Assembly (NCBI RefSeq): GCF_016864555.1
Contig: NZ_CP044011.1
Span: 356,501 to 420,500 of the forward strand
Origin: Sinorhizobium sp. BG8
GTDB lineage: Bacteria; Pseudomonadota; Alphaproteobacteria; Rhizobiales; Rhizobiaceae
Length of the DNA stretch: 64,000 nucleotides
Direction: 5' to 3'
Below the pieces are notes generated by a model, which saw nothing but the letters and a program-made list of their open reading frames with translations, was not told the DNA's origin and made no database searches. Shown here piece after piece: positions 50,734 through 61,354 of the stretch; the stretch's first letter is position 1; the number at the start of each line of letters is the position of its first letter. The position numbers and the translations under genes were made by a program.

Positions 50734-51219
50734 ATGTTCGAGCGGTTGCAGCAATTCGTCGCGAGCCTGTCGGGAGATTCGAAACGCGGCCTTGCCACAG
50801 GTGATCCGCGCGTCGCCGTGATCGGGCTGTGCATCCAGGTCATGGAAGCGGACGGGCAGATCCTGGAGGTGGAACGCGAGGCGTTGCGATCGGCTTTCAA
50901 GGACCGCTACCACGTGAACGACGCCGAGTTCGACGCACTCGTCGACGCTGGAACAAGTGCCGAGAGCGAGGCGATCGATTTCTTTCGCTTTACCTCCGAA
51001 CTCAAGCGCCAGCTCTCGGAAGACCAGCGAATTGACCTTGTCGGCCTGCTGTGGGAAATCGTTTATGCCGATGGCGTCCGCAGCGAGCTGGAAGATCATG
51101 CCCTCTGGCGCATAGCTGATCTGCTTGGGGTGACCAGCAGGGAGCGCATCATGAAGCGGCAGGAGGTAGCCGGGAGGATTGGTGAAACCGGAGGGGGCGA
51201 GGAAGCGCAGGACGCCTGA
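50734..51219 (+). CDS. TerB-like family protein (tellurite resistance TerB/DjlA N-domain)
   Basis: A 161-residue helical protein with the TerB-like fold: RVAVIGLCIQVMEADGQILEVEREALRSAF and IDLVGLLWEIVYADGVRSELEDHALWRIADLLGVTSRE, both holding the metal-binding D-G-x-xxxxE pattern (EADGQILEVE; YADGVRSELE). Role unknown. It lies 26 bases after hemY and 4 bases before the next ATG, so likely in the hem operon. Confidence 0.88.
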   Translation: MFERLQQFVASLSGDSKRGLATGDPRVAVIGLCIQVMEADGQILEVEREALRSAFKDRYHVNDAEFDALVDAGTSAESEAIDFFRFTSELKRQLSEDQRIDLVGLLWEIVYADGVRSELEDHALWRIADLLGVTSRERIMKRQEVAGRIGETGGGEEAQDA

Positions 51220-51223
51220 GACG

Positions 51224-51940
51224 ATGTTGGAAATACCGCGGAAGCCGGGCGACAACCGGCCCATTCTGATCGTGCTCCACCAGGAGTCCTCCAGCCCAGG
51301 GAGGGTCGGCCACATCCTTCGAGAGATGGGCTTCGACCTGGACATTCGCAGACCCGTTCTCGACGATCCTCTTCCGCCGACATTGAACGACCACGCCGGC
51401 GCCGTCGTGTTCGGCGGCCCCATGAGCGCGAATGACAACTATGACTACGTCCGGCGCGAGATCGACTGGCTCTCGGTCCCCCTGACGGAGAACCGCCCGT
51501 TTCTGGGCATCTGCCTCGGGGCGCAGATGCTGGTCCGGCATCTCGGAGGTAAGGTCGGCCCCGATGCCAACGGCATGACGGAGATCGGCTGGTATCCGTT
51601 GAAGGCAACGGATGCCGGCCACGAACTGATGGTCTGGCCAAGCATGGTCTATCAGTTCCACCGCGAGGGCTTCGAGCTACCGCGCGACGCAACCCTGCTT
51701 GCAACCGGCCACCACTATGAAAACCAGGCGTTCCGATATGGAGAATCCGCCTGGGGTATCCAGTTCCATGGCGAGCTCACGCTCGCGATGATGCACCGCT
51801 GGGTCGTTCGCGGCGCCGAGCGTTTCGAACTGCCGGGAGCCCAGATCGGCAAGGCGCATCTCGATGGCCGCATGCTTTACGACGCTGCTCTGCGTGTCTG
51901 GATGAAGGCATTTCTCAACCGCATCTTTCATGAGCAGTGA
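51224..51940 (+). CDS. Class I glutamine amidotransferase-like protein
   Basis: A 238-residue stand-alone amidotransferase of the GATase1/GMP-synthase-like group. The nucleophile elbow is FLGICLGAQML (Cys), and the His-Glu of the triad is probably FHGELTL. Such proteins hydrolyse glutamine or gamma-glutamyl compounds; the substrate is unknown. I used ATG 51224; TTG 51179 or GTG 51182 in the same frame, with GGGAGG upstream, would overlap the TerB-like gene. Confidence 0.85.
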   Translation: MLEIPRKPGDNRPILIVLHQESSSPGRVGHILREMGFDLDIRRPVLDDPLPPTLNDHAGAVVFGGPMSANDNYDYVRREIDWLSVPLTENRPFLGICLGAQMLVRHLGGKVGPDANGMTEIGWYPLKATDAGHELMVWPSMVYQFHREGFELPRDATLLATGHHYENQAFRYGESAWGIQFHGELTLAMMHRWVVRGAERFELPGAQIGKAHLDGRMLYDAALRVWMKAFLNRIFHEQ

Positions 51941-52170
51941 ACCCGGTCGTCATTCGCTCCCTGCGTGCTCGGAATGAGCCGGCCATGAAAGTTGCCGACC
52001 GGGGAGCGGAACGGTTGTTCCAATAGCGGTAAGCGGCCGGATGATGCGCGGGGGATCGTCACGGGCGCAAGGACGCACGTTAAACATGTTTGCCGGTTGG
52101 ACCGTACTGCGCACTTGCTGCTTTCCGCGCCAATGTCTACATGTCAGCACGGATTAAATTGGAGAAGACA

Positions 52171-52467
52171 ATGATAGCGGTCATCAACACCCTATTGTTC
52201 ATCATCAGCATCGCGTGGTTTTTGGTCATCGCATCGGCGATCTTTTCCTGGCTCTACGCGTTCAACGTGATCAACGCGAACAATCAGGTCATCGCCACGA
52301 TCGGGCGATCGCTCTACCAGTTGACTGAACCGGTCTACCGGCCGATCCGTCGCATCCTGCCGAATTTCGGCGGCGTCGATCTTTCGCCACTCGTTGTTCT
52401 GGTCATCCTGTTCTTCCTGGAGCAGGTCATCCGCAGCGTCCTCGCACCCGCCCTCCTCGGGCTCTGA
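52171..52467 (+). CDS. YggT family membrane protein
   Basis: A 98-residue protein with two hydrophobic spans (LLFIISIAWFLVIASAIFSWLYAF and LSPLVVLVILFFLEQVI) and the YggT signature LTEPVYRPIRRILPNFGGVDLSPL between them. Members are linked to cell division, osmotic tolerance or c-type respiration, without an agreed function. ATG 52171 follows GGAGAAGACA. The 230 bases upstream hold small dyads but no gene. Confidence 0.92.
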   Translation: MIAVINTLLFIISIAWFLVIASAIFSWLYAFNVINANNQVIATIGRSLYQLTEPVYRPIRRILPNFGGVDLSPLVVLVILFFLEQVIRSVLAPALLGL

Positions 52468-52521
52468 GCCGGCCAGTCGGTCCGGCTCCGCCGTGCGGCC
52501 ATCAGCGGACCAGAAATGAAA

Positions 52522-52554
52522 AATCCTCCGGCTCGCTTGGCGAACCGGAGGATT
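52522..52554 (-). terminator. Rho-independent terminator of ppa
   Basis: AATCCTCCGG (52522-52531) and CCGGAGGATT (52545-52554) form a 10-bp stem; on the minus strand the stem is followed by TTTTTCATTTC. It lies 32 bases past the ppa stop and may also serve the convergent YggT gene. Confidence 0.85.
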
Positions 52555-52585
52555 GATTGGACGACCGTCGATTACTCCGGTCGAG

Positions 52586-53119
52586 TTACTTCTGAGCCTT
52601 GGCCCGCTCTACCGCTTCCTTGATCAGTTCCTTGGCCGCAGCCGCGTCCTGCCAGCCGAAGATCTTGACCCACTTGCCGGGTTCCAGATCCTTGTAGTGC
52701 TCGAAGAAGTGTTCGATCTGCTTGAGAGTGATTTCCGGCAGGTCCGTGTAGTTTTGAACCTTTTCGTAGCGCAGGGTGAGGTGCGTCGAGGGAACGGCGA
52801 TGATCTTCTCGTCCTTGCCCGAATTGTCTTCCATCATCAGCACGCCGATCGGGCGCACATTGATGACACAGCCCGGAACGAGCGGCCGGGTGCTGGCGAT
52901 CAGAACGTCGATCGGGTCGCCGTCGTCGGAGAGCGTGTGCGGCACGAAGCCATAGTTGCCGGGATAGGTCATCGGCGTATAGAGGAACCGGTCGACGACG
53001 AGCGTGCCGGCTTCCTTGTCCATCTCATACTTGATCGGATGTCCACCGACGGGAACCTCGACGATTACGTTGACGTCTTCCGGCGGGTTCTTTCCGATGG
53101 AGATTGCATCGATACGCAT
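52586..53119 (-). CDS. ppa: Inorganic diphosphatase
   Basis: A 177-residue family I pyrophosphatase that hydrolyses diphosphate from biosynthesis. The sequence has [40 protein letters not shown] (DxDPxD metal site) and [11 protein letters not shown]. Standalone gene, about 175 bases upstream of it to the GNAT gene. Confidence 0.97.
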   Translation of the reverse strand: MRIDAISIGKNPPEDVNVIVEVPVGGHPIKYEMDKEAGTLVVDRFLYTPMTYPGNYGFVPHTLSDDGDPIDVLIASTRPLVPGCVINVRPIGVLMMEDNSGKDEKIIAVPSTHLTLRYEKVQNYTDLPEITLKQIEHFFEHYKDLEPGKWVKIFGWQDAAAAKELIKEAVERAKAQK

Positions 53120-53293
53120 GGTGACTCCTGAATGCTGTGGAATTTGCGGTCTCGATAAAGGGAAACATCCTGCAACGCAACATCACTTTCGTTGTGCCGC
53201 CGCAGGGGGCGACACTAAAGCACTGCCGGACCACGGCCCGGTGGCGATCACCGACCCGTCCTGCAACCTCGTTCGATGCGTGAAGTGGCGGCG

Positions 53294-53800
53294 TTATCGC
53301 CAGGCGAAACCGATCTTCTTCAGATCCTTGTCGCCGAAGTTTTCCATTCCCTCGGCGATGTCGACGCCGCCCTCCGAGCGGAAGAACCGCTCAGCGTGCT
53401 CGCTGTCTTCGAGGCACCAGACCACAAGCCCGTCACACCCAAGGGACTTGAGCAAGCGCCGGGCTTCCCCGAAGAGCATCCGCCCGAGGCCGAGCCCCTG
53501 GTATTCCGGACGCAGATAGATCTCGTAGATTTCGCCCTCGTAGGGCAGCGCCTTGGCGCGATTCAATCCGAGGGTGGCATAACCCGCCACCGTCCCAGCA
53601 ACGTCGAGAACCAGCAGTGTCGCCGGGCCGCGGGTCGCCTTGCGCCACCAGTTCTCGTTGCGGCGTTCCACCATGTTGATCAGCGGCTTGTGCGGTATGA
53701 GGCCGGAGTAGGTGTGCAGCCAGGATACCCGATGGGTCTCGGATATCGCCCGCGCGTCCTGCGGCTCGGCGCGCCGCACATCGATCGACAAAGTTTTCAT
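53294..53800 (-). CDS. GNAT family N-acetyltransferase
   Basis: A 168-residue GNAT enzyme. The acetyl-CoA loop is QGLGLGRMLF (Q-x-x-G-x-G), preceded by IYEIYLRPEY, the beta4 strand; LVVWCLEDSEHAERFFRSEGG follows. The N-terminus resembles antibiotic or Rim-type acetyltransferases but no substrate can be named. Starts at ATG 53800; a candidate CtrA box lies about 100 bases upstream. Confidence 0.88.
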   Translation of the reverse strand: MKTLSIDVRRAEPQDARAISETHRVSWLHTYSGLIPHKPLINMVERRNENWWRKATRGPATLLVLDVAGTVAGYATLGLNRAKALPYEGEIYEIYLRPEYQGLGLGRMLFGEARRLLKSLGCDGLVVWCLEDSEHAERFFRSEGGVDIAEGMENFGDKDLKKIGFAWR

Positions 53801-53896
53801 GATGTGACTCTATTCCGGCACAAACGCCGCAGGAATCCCGGCGACTCCGGCGATCCCGCTTGCCCACAGGCAAGTTTGTTACGGCGCTTCGGAAAG

Positions 53897-53911
53897 TTAA
53901 CGCTTTTTTAA
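53897..53911. promoter_or_regulatory. CtrA-type box TTAA-N7-TTAA
   Basis: TTAA (53897-53900), CGCTTTT, TTAA (53908-53911), followed by C: a full match to the CtrA consensus TTAA-N7-TTAAC; the minus strand also reads as a match. It is 97 bases upstream of the GNAT gene start and 40 bases from a terminator. CtrA binding is inferred from sequence only. Confidence 0.45.
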
Positions 53912-53950
53912 CATTCGTCACAAGGCGTAAAACGATAGCACACATGAAAA

Positions 53951-53972
53951 ACCCCGGCGCGAGGGCCGGGGC
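53951..53972 (-). terminator. Terminator of typA
   Basis: CCCCGGC (53952-53958) and GCCGGGG (53965-53971) form a 7-bp stem; on the minus strand a TTTTT run follows, and on the plus strand CTTTTC. It lies 36 bases past the typA stop. Confidence 0.85.
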
Positions 53973-54006
53973 TTTTCATCACTTCCATGTGACCGCCAAG
54001 GGCGAA

Positions 54007-55836
<1,830 letters not shown>

Positions 55837-55974
55837 ATGAATATCTCTGAGGTTACGGGCGCGCACGCATGCGGAAGGCGCCATTTGCATTTGGGGCGTC
55901 CATACATCGAATTACGCAATTGCGAAAGGGGGCAAGCCGAACTCTGTCTCCTAAACGCTGCAAAGCTGGCGGCT

Positions 55975-57537
55975 TCATGCGTTACGCATTGGGTCTAGCG
56001 TCACCCTGAACAGTTCCTGATCCTCCCGATCCATGAGCCGCACGGTGAGTTGTTCGGTCTGTCCATTGATGTCGACGATGCCGAAGAACTGCAGGCCCGC
56101 CGACGGAGGGAGATTGCTGTCCGCCCCGCCCCCGGACGCCTTCATGAATCGGACTTCGGGTCCGAACGTCATGTCGAGAGGGTGCGGACCGTAGGTTCCC
56201 GAATGCAATGGGCCGGAAACAAACTCCCAGAAAGGCAGGAACTCCTTGAAGCGCGCCCTTGCTGGGTCATAGTGGTGTGCCGCCGTGTAGTGAACATCGG
56301 CGGTCAGCCAAATGACATTCTGGATGGCATTGTCGCGAAGAAAGGTGAGAAGGTCGGCAATTTCCGTCTCCCGGGCCGCGGGCGGCCCGTTAAGCCCGTC
56401 GGCGACGCCTTCATAGCCGAGCTTGTTCGCATAGTCGTCCCACACGACGACACCGAGCGGCATGTCGCAGGCGATCACTTTCCAGACCGCTTTCGACGCC
56501 AAGAGTTCGCGTCTCAGCCAGTCCGCCTGCCTCCAGCCGAACAGGCCGTTTTCCAGACTTCCCTGGTTGGGGCTACGGTAGGATCTGAGATCGACGAAGA
56601 ACACGTCGACCAGCGGGCCGTAGGCGACCTTGCGAAAAATCCGACCCGGCTGGGCCGGAAAGTAGCCGATCGGCGTCATCTCCTGGAAGGCGCGCATGGC
56701 CCGCGCCGCATAGAGGGAGACATCCTTGTCCGGATAGCGGGGATCGTCCCTGAGGTCCGTCGACGCCGACCAGTTGTTCAGAACCTCGTGATCGTCCCAC
56801 TGGAAGAACACTGGACACTGGGCGTTGAAATCGAGAACGTTCCGGTCAAGCAGATTGTATTTCCACTGGCCGCGGTACTCTTCGAGCGTCCGGGCGACCT
56901 GGCGCTTCTCGTCCGTGACGATGCGGTTCTTCCAGATCGTCCCGTCCTTTAGCTTGATCTCGTCGGGGATTGGGCCGTCAGCGTAGATGGTGTCGCCGGA
57001 ATGGATGAAGAAATCCGGCTCGTGCCGCAGCATTGTCGAGTAGGTCTTCATACCGACATCATCGATGCCCCAGCCCTGCCCCGCCGTATCCCCGGACCAG
57101 ACGAACCGCACCGACCGCCGGCGCAGTGGCCCCGTGCGAAACCGCCCGACCACTGGCTCTGAGACCAGGTGACCGGCATAGGGATCGGTCGCCGTGAACC
57201 GGTAGAAAATGTCCTGGTCCGGCAACAACCCCTTGAGCTGGGTCTTAACCGCGAAGTCGTTGCCCGGCAGTGCCTTCAATGGGGGCAGGCGGACAGGGTC
57301 GGAGAACCCCTCGGTCGTCGCGTATTCGACCGTAACCTCGGCCGCGCGATCGACCCGGGTCCAGATCATGCCGGAGGACGGATCGACGTCGCCTGACTGC
57401 ACACCGTGGGTGAAAAGCGGGCGCCCATGTCCGCGGGCGTAGTATGGAACGGCCAATGCGGAAGAAGCGGCGAGAGCGCCTGCACCGGACGCAAGAAGGA
57501 AGGACCGCCTCGTAAGCACATCAGGAACAATCGCCAT
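55975..57537 (-). CDS. phoD: Alkaline phosphatase D (PhoD), Tat-exported
   Basis: A 520-residue PhoD-type phosphatase/phosphodiesterase. The twin-arginine signal LTRRSFLLASGAGALAAS at residues 8-25 directs folded export to the periplasm. Metal site motifs are HSGDTIYAD, FQWDDHEVLNNW and WLTADVHYTAAHHYD. The ATG at 57537 has GGAGG 5 bases upstream. A Pho-box-like repeat lies 82-115 bases upstream, consistent with phosphate-starvation control. Confidence 0.93.
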   Translation of the reverse strand: MAIVPDVLTRRSFLLASGAGALAASSALAVPYYARGHGRPLFTHGVQSGDVDPSSGMIWTRVDRAAEVTVEYATTEGFSDPVRLPPLKALPGNDFAVKTQLKGLLPDQDIFYRFTATDPYAGHLVSEPVVGRFRTGPLRRRSVRFVWSGDTAGQGWGIDDVGMKTYSTMLRHEPDFFIHSGDTIYADGPIPDEIKLKDGTIWKNRIVTDEKRQVARTLEEYRGQWKYNLLDRNVLDFNAQCPVFFQWDDHEVLNNWSASTDLRDDPRYPDKDVSLYAARAMRAFQEMTPIGYFPAQPGRIFRKVAYGPLVDVFFVDLRSYRSPNQGSLENGLFGWRQADWLRRELLASKAVWKVIACDMPLGVVVWDDYANKLGYEGVADGLNGPPAARETEIADLLTFLRDNAIQNVIWLTADVHYTAAHHYDPARARFKEFLPFWEFVSGPLHSGTYGPHPLDMTFGPEVRFMKASGGGADSNLPPSAGLQFFGIVDINGQTEQLTVRLMDREDQELFRVTLDPMRNA

Positions 57538-57555
57538 GCCACCTCCGGCCGAAAC

Positions 57556-57580
57556 CTGCGAATCGGATAGCGATTCGCAG
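57556..57580 (-). promoter_or_regulatory. Hairpin in the phoD leader
   Basis: CTGCGAATCG (57556-57565) and CGATTCGCAG (57571-57580) form a perfect 10-bp inverted repeat with a 5-base loop, 11 bases upstream of the phoD Shine-Dalgarno. It may stabilise the mRNA 5' end or act as an operator. Confidence 0.5.
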
Positions 57581-57618
57581 GCTGACCATTGGCGGCCGAG
57601 GTGTCAGGCGCGCAACGA

Positions 57619-57651
57619 AACGATGACTGTTCGCGTACATTTCGGTGACAG
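57619..57651 (-). promoter_or_regulatory. Pho-box-like triple 11-base repeat
   Basis: Read on the minus strand, three units of 11 bases follow each other: CTGTCAC-CGAA, ATGTACG-CGAA and CAGTCAT-CGTT. The first and third match the PhoB half-site CTGTCAT well, the second poorly. The 11-base period and the orientation towards phoD are as expected for a PhoB-activated promoter. Confidence 0.6.
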
Positions 57652-57668
57652 AAGCGTGAAGGAGAGGC

Positions 57669-59741
57669 TCAGGCCGCCAGCCCCTTCTTCACAAGCATCG
57701 CATCCACGCTCGGCAGTTTGCCGCGGAACGCCTTGTAGGCGTCCTCGGGATCAATCGAGCCGCCGACCGAATAGATGTTTGTCTTGAGTCTCAGTGCCAT
57801 TTCCGGATCGAAGGCGTCCCCGGTCTCGGTAAACGCTGCAAAGGCATCGGCGTCGAGAACTTCGGACCACATGTAGGAATAGTAGCCCGCCGAGTAGCCG
57901 TCTCCCGAGAAAACGTGCTGGAAGTGCGGCGTCGCATGGCGCATGACAATCGAGGCGGGCATGCCCAGGCCCTCCAGTACATCCGCCTGGACGGCCATCG
58001 GATCCTCGACCGGTCCGCGCGTATGGAAAGCCATGTCGACCAGCGCGGAGGACGTGAACTCGACGGTCGCGAAGCCGGCATTGAAGGTGCGCGCGGCGAG
58101 CACCTTGTCCAGCAGCGCCTGGGGCATCGCCTGCCCTGTCTCATAGTGGACGGCATAGGCCTTGAGGATGTCGGGCACCGTCAGCCAGTGCTCGTAGAGC
58201 TGCGACGGCAGCTCCACGAAGTCACGGGAGACCCCGGTGCCGGAAACGGACGGATAGGTGACGTTCGACAACATGCCGTGAAGCGCGTGGCCGAACTCGT
58301 GGAAGAGCGTACGGGCATCATCGAGCGAAAGCAGTGCCGGCTTGCCTTCTGCTGGCTTGGCGAAGTTGCAGACATTGTAGATGATCGGGATCTCGCCAAT
58401 CGCACCGTTCTTCAACGGAAGCTTGTGCTGGCTCTGGAAGGCGCTCATCCAGGCGCCCGAGCGCTTTGAGGCGCGCGCGAAATAGTCGCCGAGGAACATG
58501 GCCAGAAGCCGGTCGTCGCGATCACGGATCTCGAACACCCTTACGTCGGGATGATAGGCGGGCACATCCTTTTTCTCGACCGCCCGTATGCCGAACAGCC
58601 GGCCCGCGACGTCGAAGCAGGCCTCGATGATCTTCTCGAGCTGCAGGTAGGGTTTCAGTTCCGCTTCGGAGAAATCGAACTTTCGCGCACGCAGCTTTTC
58701 CGCATAGTGGCGCCAATCCCATGGCATCACGGGATGGTTCTTGCCTTCCTCCACCACGAGTTCGGCAAGTTCCGCCTCTTCCTCCCGTGCACGCGCGACG
58801 GCCTTTGCCCAGACGGTGGTCAGAAGTTCGTTGACCGACTCCGGCGTCTTGGCCATCGTATTGTCGAGCTTCAGGGCAGCATAGTGTGCGTAGCCAAGCA
58901 GCGACGCCTTCTCGGCGCGCAGTGCCAGCGTCTCCTTGACGATCTCCCGATTGTCCGTCTCTCCGCCGTTGCGTCCCCGTGCCGCCCAGGCATGGAATGC
59001 CTGTTCCCGCAGAACCCGGTTGGTGGAGAAGGTGAGAAACGGTTCGATGATCGATCGCGAGAGCGTCACCGCATACTTGCCGTCCTCGCCGCGCTCGCGG
59101 GCGGCGGCGGCCATCGCGTCGCGGAGGAAATCGGGCAATCCCGCGAGTTCACTTTCCTCGGAAAGCAGCAGCGCCCAGCTCTTTTCATCGGCAAGCACGT
59201 TCTGGCCGAACTTCGCGCCGAGGCCGGCGAGTGTCTCGTTGATTGCGGTCAACCTCTCCTGCTTGTCCTTTGCAAGTGCGGCCCCGGACTTGACGAAGCC
59301 TTTCCAGTGGCGCTCAAGGACACGCGTCTGCTCACCCGACAGGTCGAGCTCCTCCCTTTTCTGCCAAAGTTCATCGATGCGGGAAAAGAGCGCCTGATTG
59401 GTACCGATCCTGGAGTAGTGCCGCGACATCTTTGGTGCAATCTCGCGTTCCAGCGCCTGTATCGTCTCATTGGTGTTGGCTCCGGCGCGGTTCCAGAAGA
59501 GTGCCGACACGCGTGACAGCTCGTCGCCGGCAATCTCAAGCGCCGTCACCGTATTGTCGAACGTCGGCGCGGCTGTATTGCCCGCGATCGCCTCAACCTC
59601 TGTCTGGTGAGCATCGAAGGCCGCATCGAAAGCGGACGAAAAGGCATTATCCTCCACCAGATCGAAACGCGGCAGGCCGTTCAGGCCGTTCCATTCTACG
59701 AGAGCGGGGGAGATGCGTGGATCTGCGGTCATTCTGTCCAT
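57669..59741 (-). CDS. M3 family metallopeptidase (oligopeptidase A/Dcp-like)
   Basis: A 690-residue zinc oligopeptidase of the thimet family. The zinc motif is LFHEFGHALHGMLS (HExxH), with the third ligand Glu in the SRDFVELPSQLYEHW block. Thus it resembles OpdA/Dcp peptidases degrading signal peptides and short peptides in the cytoplasm. ATG 59732 is an equally possible start (3 residues shorter). Confidence 0.93.
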   Translation of the reverse strand: MDRMTADPRISPALVEWNGLNGLPRFDLVEDNAFSSAFDAAFDAHQTEVEAIAGNTAAPTFDNTVTALEIAGDELSRVSALFWNRAGANTNETIQALEREIAPKMSRHYSRIGTNQALFSRIDELWQKREELDLSGEQTRVLERHWKGFVKSGAALAKDKQERLTAINETLAGLGAKFGQNVLADEKSWALLLSEESELAGLPDFLRDAMAAAARERGEDGKYAVTLSRSIIEPFLTFSTNRVLREQAFHAWAARGRNGGETDNREIVKETLALRAEKASLLGYAHYAALKLDNTMAKTPESVNELLTTVWAKAVARAREEEAELAELVVEEGKNHPVMPWDWRHYAEKLRARKFDFSEAELKPYLQLEKIIEACFDVAGRLFGIRAVEKKDVPAYHPDVRVFEIRDRDDRLLAMFLGDYFARASKRSGAWMSAFQSQHKLPLKNGAIGEIPIIYNVCNFAKPAEGKPALLSLDDARTLFHEFGHALHGMLSNVTYPSVSGTGVSRDFVELPSQLYEHWLTVPDILKAYAVHYETGQAMPQALLDKVLAARTFNAGFATVEFTSSALVDMAFHTRGPVEDPMAVQADVLEGLGMPASIVMRHATPHFQHVFSGDGYSAGYYSYMWSEVLDADAFAAFTETGDAFDPEMALRLKTNIYSVGGSIDPEDAYKAFRGKLPSVDAMLVKKGLAA

Positions 59742-60138
59742 CCTGTACCTTCAAATCATCAGACGGCGAATATAGGCACAACGAACGGGGATTGGTACGC
59801 CGATGGCGCAGCGGACTGGAAAATTGGATCGCATCCGGCTAAATTGCGTCGAGACCCGGACGGCCGGCACCGAACCACTTGACGCAAGCGTCGACATCGG
59901 TGACAACGGCCGGGTTCCGCGGCCTTACATTCCGGATGCCGCAGATCGAACATTGGTGCCGGGCCCCTCTGGCGAGAGTTTTACGGCGCTCTCGTGATGT
60001 CGGTACCGCCAGCAGATGAGCCGGCGGATTCTAGAACATGAAGATTTTGATCATGCCTGATCCGCATGCCTGTGTCGGCATGCGTTTTTCCACTACCCGT
60101 TCCAACACTTACAAGCTTTCGGGGCAGGAGGTGCGGCC
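59742..60138. other. Intergenic space upstream of the TerC-like gene
   Basis: 397 bases between divergent genes. An open frame at 59803-59997 (64 codons) has no clear ribosome binding site or recognisable similarity, so I do not call it a gene. Near the right end is a terminator-like hairpin (60063-60089). No manganese riboswitch consensus could be identified by eye. Confidence 0.5.
60063..60089 (+). terminator. Terminator-like hairpin in the TerC gene leader
   Basis: CGCATGCC (60063-60070) and GGCATGCG (60077-60084) form a perfect 8-bp stem with a 6-base loop, followed at once by TTTTT (60085-60089). It ends 49 bases before the TerC-like ATG. Placed so, it would be an attenuator or the terminator of an upstream transcript such as a small RNA. 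Confidence 0.7.
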
Positions 60139-61230
60139 ATGACCCGACCTGCAATGCCCCAGAATGCCACGGGCTACTTCAAGTGGGCCTTCATCGTGAC
60201 CATTGTCGGGCTGGTGCTCGGCGCATGGGTCGGATGGCAGGCGACCGGCACGCTCAGCGGCATGGCGACCGTCTTTTTCATCTGTGCCGTCCTTGCGGTG
60301 CTTGAGATATCGCTCTCCTTCGACAACGCCATCGTCAACGCCAACAAGCTCAAGGACATGACGCCGGTCTGGCAGCACCGGTTCCTGACCTGGGGTATCG
60401 TGATCGCCGTCTTCGGCATGCGTATCGTATTCCCCCTGCTGATCGTGGTGATCGCCGCAAACATCGGGCCGATCGAGGCACTGGTCCTCGCCGCCAAGAA
60501 CCCGGCGGAATACGCCCGGATCATGACGGATGCGCACCTCCCCATTGCAGCCTTTGGTGGCACCTTCCTGATGATGGTGGGCCTCACCTATTTCTTCGAT
60601 CATGAGAAGGACGTGCACTGGATCGCCTTCATCGAGAAGCATATGTCCCGCTTCGCGACCATCAAGGGCATCGAGATCGCCTTCGTTCTTTGCTTGATCC
60701 TGCTGTTCTCCAATCTTCTCGAGGGCGAGGAAGCAACCACCTTCGTCTATTCGGCGATCTACGGCCTGCTGACCTTCCTGGCGGTCGAGGTCGTGGGTGG
60801 CCTGCTCGATGCGTCCCAGCAGACGATGAGCGCAGCGGCAAAAGGCGGCCTCGGGGCTTTCATCTACCTGGAAGTTCTGGATGCCAGCTTCTCGTTCGAC
60901 GGCGTCATCGGCGCCTTCGCCCTGACCCAGAACCTGTTCATCATCGCCATCGGCCTCGGCATCGGCGCGATGTACGTGCGCTCGATGACCATCATGCTGG
61001 TGGACAAGGGTACGCTCGCGGAATACCGCTATCTCGAGCACGGGGCCTTCTACGCGATCCTGATCCTCTCGGTGATCATGTACTGCCAGACGCTGGTGCA
61101 TATTCCCGAAGTGATCACGGGCCTCGGTGGCGCGGGCCTGATCGGTATCTCGCTCTGGTCCTCCATCCGCCACAATCGTCTTGAGCAGCAAGAGGAAGAG
61201 CGTCGGGAACGCGCGGTCGAGCACGTATAA
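60139..61230 (+). CDS. TerC superfamily membrane protein (DUF475)
   Basis: A 363-residue inner membrane protein with about nine hydrophobic segments. The two TerC half-motifs are LEISLSFDNAIVNANKL (near residue 60) and LEVLDASFSFDGVIGAFALT (near residue 250), each with the membrane-buried Asp pair found in TerC/Alx and DUF475 proteins. TerC/Alx proteins export manganese; the DUF475 branch is less studied. GGAGGTG lies just before the ATG. A hairpin in the leader may regulate it. Confidence 0.88.
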   Translation: MTRPAMPQNATGYFKWAFIVTIVGLVLGAWVGWQATGTLSGMATVFFICAVLAVLEISLSFDNAIVNANKLKDMTPVWQHRFLTWGIVIAVFGMRIVFPLLIVVIAANIGPIEALVLAAKNPAEYARIMTDAHLPIAAFGGTFLMMVGLTYFFDHEKDVHWIAFIEKHMSRFATIKGIEIAFVLCLILLFSNLLEGEEATTFVYSAIYGLLTFLAVEVVGGLLDASQQTMSAAAKGGLGAFIYLEVLDASFSFDGVIGAFALTQNLFIIAIGLGIGAMYVRSMTIMLVDKGTLAEYRYLEHGAFYAILILSVIMYCQTLVHIPEVITGLGGAGLIGISLWSSIRHNRLEQQEEERRERAVEHV

Positions 61231-61291
61231 TCCCATTCACGAAACTGAGCCGGGCCGCTCCAGCATTGAAGCGGCCCGCGGTTCCGAAAAG

Positions 61292-61331
61292 CCAAAAGGC
61301 CCGCCGGTCACGCGACCGGCGGGCCTTTTGG
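61292..61331. terminator. Bidirectional rho-independent terminator
   Basis: A perfect 18-bp inverted repeat (61292-61309 and 61314-61331, loop ACGC) with A-rich left and T-rich right stem ends lies between the TerC-like gene and the convergent small ORF. Confidence 0.9.
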
Positions 61332-61354
61332 TTATGAATTCGATGGATGGGTAA

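Noticed and set aside
52082-52091. AAACATGTTT palindrome upstream of the YggT gene
   Set aside because: Too short to separate from chance without a second copy.
59803-59997. 64-codon open frame upstream of the TerC-like gene
   Set aside because: Poor ribosome site spacing and no family resemblance; it could be part of an untranslated leader.
59742-60138. yybP-ykoY manganese riboswitch in the TerC leader
   Set aside because: I looked for the conserved loop sequences and did not find them; only a terminator hairpin is present.
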